Source: Syntrophaceae bacterium
GTDB lineage: Bacteria; Desulfobacterota; Syntrophia; Syntrophales; PHBD01
DNA length: 64,000 nucleotides
Direction of reading: 5' to 3'
Assembly (NCBI GenBank): GCA_013177825.1
Contig: JABLXX010000008.1
Span: forward strand, 62,001-126,000
Shown: one piece after another, positions 63,678-64,000 of the stretch
Layout: each line of letters begins with the position of its first letter
Position numbering within the stretch: the stretch's first letter is position 1
Program-made: the position numbers and the translations under genes
The notes under the pieces: generated by a model
Told to the model about the DNA's origin: nothing
Database searches by the model: none
Seen by the model: only the letters and a program-made list of their open reading frames with translations

Positions 63678-64000
63678 CTATGGCAGCTTTTTGAGGAAAG
63701 CTATCAAATCAGCCAGATCCTCATTGCTGATGTTCCAGCGAGGCATGTCCGGCTTTAGTTGCGTGCCATCGGGATCCTGCCCCTTGACAACTGCCAACTG
63801 GAATTTTTTAGCGTCAAATTCTTTTTTCAGGACTGACCAGCGAATGTCCTTTGCATCCATAACCTGCATCATGCCCATCCGGTGTATGCCGCCCCGTCCG
63901 TCTGGACCGTGGCATGAAACACAGGCCAATCTCCCTCTCATCATCATCCATCCGCCATAAGAGGGGCCGCCGGTGTAGGCTATTTCCGTGCCCCGGTTGC
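63678..64000 (-). CDS. c-type cytochrome, 5' end outside window
   Basis: About 107 residues are visible, reading in from the right edge (NRGTEIAYTGGPSYGGW) to the stop. One haem site is CVSCH in LACVSCHGPDGRGG, and MPRW near the end probably gives the axial Met. This is a class I monohaem cytochrome of the periplasm or membrane. The internal ATG triplet at 63939-63947 is not the start, because the same frame runs to the edge with cytochrome-like sequence. Its partner oxidase or reductase is outside the window. Confidence 0.88.
   Translation of the reverse strand, partial: NRGTEIAYTGGPSYGGWMMMRGRLACVSCHGPDGRGGIHRMGMMQVMDAKDIRWSVLKKEFDAKKFQLAVVKGQDPDGTQLKPDMPRWNISNEDLADLIAFLKKLP

Overview
The window is bacterial chromosomal DNA. 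Most of it is GC-rich, with AT-rich patches at about 35.7-38.4 kb and 42.0-47.4 kb. Two sigma-54 activators, a PAS domain with paired cysteines, a CHASE2 cyclase, an HD-GYP protein, several acyl-CoA dehydrogenases with thiolase and CoA-transferase, and a DsrE protein together suggest a Gram-negative anaerobe of the Desulfobacterota, perhaps Syntrophales-like. That placement is inferred from gene content, not from a marker gene. I found no rRNA, tRNA, CRISPR array, phage or intact transposase.

Layout. 0-5 kb: a truncated sigma-54 activator, then an SH3-domain protein, an M48 lipoprotein protease and a CHASE2 adenylate cyclase. 5-15 kb (minus strand): mostly envelope and exported proteins (tandem rhodanese, EcsC-like protein with a G11 tract, HD-GYP, beta-barrel protein, thaumatin-like protein with Cys repeats, large lipoprotein hydrolase). 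15-22 kb: DsrE, nitroreductase, HAD, LOG, SppA-like and MarC genes, then an acyl-CoA dehydrogenase. 22-28 kb: a Trp-repeat microprotein, a broken or tiny secreted ORF, a hybrid histidine kinase, a LysM-RlpA protein and rsgA. 28.5-31.5 kb: an apparently complete sigma-54 circuit made of an activator, paired upstream palindromes, a -24/-12 promoter and a three-gene operon. 31.7-33.1 kb: an ECF-like sigma factor with a DUF3795 protein. 33.1-42 kb is an accessory region: an AbiE-like pair with a frameshifted toxin gene, small ferredoxin-fold-like proteins, an aldo/keto reductase, a GNAT, a protein carrying the halohydrin dehalogenase signatures, a methyltransferase and an altered M24 protein. 42-47 kb is an AT-rich Fic / FRG / KAP-NTPase island that looks like a conflict or defence locus. 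47.5-61 kb holds two fatty-acid (acyl-CoA) clusters separated by three envelope genes; a TetR gene with an operator inside its promoter heads the first. 61-64 kb: a CopB-type copper ATPase and a partial cytochrome c.

The strongest leads for something undescribed are four. (1) Two related intergenic RNA loci (47.2-47.35 and 55.85-56.01 kb, minus strand) share a near-consensus promoter, a compensating first stem, the loop motif ACAGGAG and a terminator-like hairpin. (2) The FRG-KAP-Fic island. (3) The halohydrin dehalogenase candidate. (4) The thaumatin-like protein whose N-terminal cysteine module recurs in the small lipoprotein encoded next to it. All calls come from reading the sequence; no database search was run.
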